DNA of 5,212 nt from an uncultured Oscillospiraceae bacterium (GTDB taxonomy: Bacteria; Bacillota; Clostridia; Oscillospirales; Oscillospiraceae): assembly GCA_900758315.1 (NCBI GenBank), contig CAAERF010000245.1, positions 1 to 5,212 of the forward strand, in the 5' to 3' direction. Each line of letters begins with the position of its first letter. Positions within the stretch are counted from its first letter, which is position 1. The notes beneath the pieces are model-generated. The model was not told the origin of the DNA. It ran no database searches and saw only the letters and a program-made list of their open reading frames with translations. Of the stretch, positions 4,742-5,212 are shown piece after piece. The position numbers and the translations under genes are program-made.

Positions 4742-5212
4742 TTAGCCCTGCATTTTGAAACCGAGGCCCCAAACCGTCTGAATATACTTTTCCTCTGGAT
4801 TGACCTTGGCAAACTTCTTGCGGAGATTTCCAATGTGGACATTGATTGCATTATCGTCCCCGATAAAATTTTCATTCCACACGCTTTCAAAAATATTGTT
4901 CTTTGTGAATACCTTTGAGGGCGAGGACATCAGAAGTTGCAAAATCAGGTATTCATACCGTGTCAAAGTAATGGGGGTATTCCTGATTTTAGCCTCCATA
5001 GCTTCTGTATCAAGGGACAAGTCCTTAAAGCGAAGTATTTTGCTATTGTTGGGGGTGGTAGACTTCTGAAAGCGCCGGAGCACTGCTTCAATCCGCACCA
5101 GCAGCTCTTGATTGTCGAATGGCTTTGTGATGTAATCATCTGCACCGTTTCGTATGAGGTTCACTTTGCTGTCTATATCCGTTTTAGCGGACACACCGAT
5201 AATCGGAATATC
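4742..5212 (-). CDS. OmpR/PhoB-family response regulator, 5' end beyond window
   Basis: Seen: 156 codons are open to the right edge, so the start and the phospho-acceptor Asp lie outside the window. The first visible residues are DIPIIGVSAKTD, the beta-4 strand of a receiver domain with its conserved Ser. ADDYITKPF follows, carrying the conserved beta-5 Lys. After a linker near visible residues 50-60 comes a winged-helix DNA-binding domain, with recognition-helix text NVHIGNLRKKF and the C-terminal wing VWGLGFKMQG. A GTG at 5194 is the Val of the receiver strand, not a start. Family knowledge: such regulators bind direct repeats spaced by about one helical turn as phosphorylated dimers. Inference: it is the partner of the kinase at 2108-3010 and binds the 11-bp-phased repeats before both transporter units. 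No terminator is visible after its stop, so its transcript may also run into the next gene. Confidence 0.95.
   Translation of the reverse strand, partial: DIPIIGVSAKTDIDSKVNLIRNGADDYITKPFDNQELLVRIEAVLRRFQKSTTPNNSKILRFKDLSLDTEAMEAKIRNTPITLTRYEYLILQLLMSSPSKVFTKNNIFESVWNENFIGDDNAINVHIGNLRKKFAKVNPEEKYIQTVWGLGFKMQG

Noticed and set aside
4498..4758. Plus-strand ORF opposite P1 and the ATPase start
   Set aside because: It is antisense to a clear ABC domain and the promoter region, with no family match.
1..5212. CRISPR arrays, tRNA/rRNA genes, insertion-sequence ends or transposases
   Set aside because: No repeat-spacer pattern, cloverleaf, transposase motif or terminal inverted repeat is seen. 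Presence on an integrative element is possible for such modules but not shown here.

Overview
The window looks like part of a Firmicutes genome, most likely a gut-type Clostridia. It has moderate GC, strong AGGAGG-type ribosome binding sites, GTG/TTG starts, Rho-independent terminators, and lantibiotic/bacitracin-type ABC and two-component families. The species cannot be named. All well-supported genes are on the minus strand, so transcription runs from high to low coordinates.

Layout in transcription order. An OmpR-family response regulator is cut by the right edge (4742-5212). It is followed by a promoter region (P1, about 4691-4739), then a divergent ABC ATPase (3760-4668), its ABC-2-type permease (3018-3782) and a sensor histidine kinase (2108-3010). 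A UUCG-tetraloop terminator (2083-2106) closes this unit. A second promoter with four 11-bp-phased operator repeats (P2, 2025-2078) then drives a 57-residue two-helix membrane protein (1827-2000), a canonical LanF/BcrA-type ATPase (1125-1814) and its permease (367-1125). A 12-bp-stem terminator follows (264-302). The last ~260 bases hold a possible 35-residue ORF whose ribosome binding site sits in the loop of a perfect GC-rich hairpin, and otherwise nothing recognisable.

How the parts probably work together (inference). This resembles a peptide-antibiotic (lantibiotic/bacitracin-like) sensing and self-protection module with two ABC transporters and one two-component system. The kinase has one N-terminal membrane helix and essentially no extracellular domain, so it probably needs a partner to sense. 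The ABC pair encoded between regulator and kinase has an ATPase with changed signature, catalytic-Glu and H-loop positions, and is a candidate for that partner. The second ABC pair has an intact ATPase with the E-loop typical of LanF proteins and is the likely detoxifying pump.

The most useful observation is a shared regulatory code. P1 and P2 carry CTTAGAC-like repeats at 11-bp spacing, in the same register to an extended -10 element. This suggests that the regulator in this window controls both transporter units, and it also moves the first ATPase start to a TTG downstream of the promoter.
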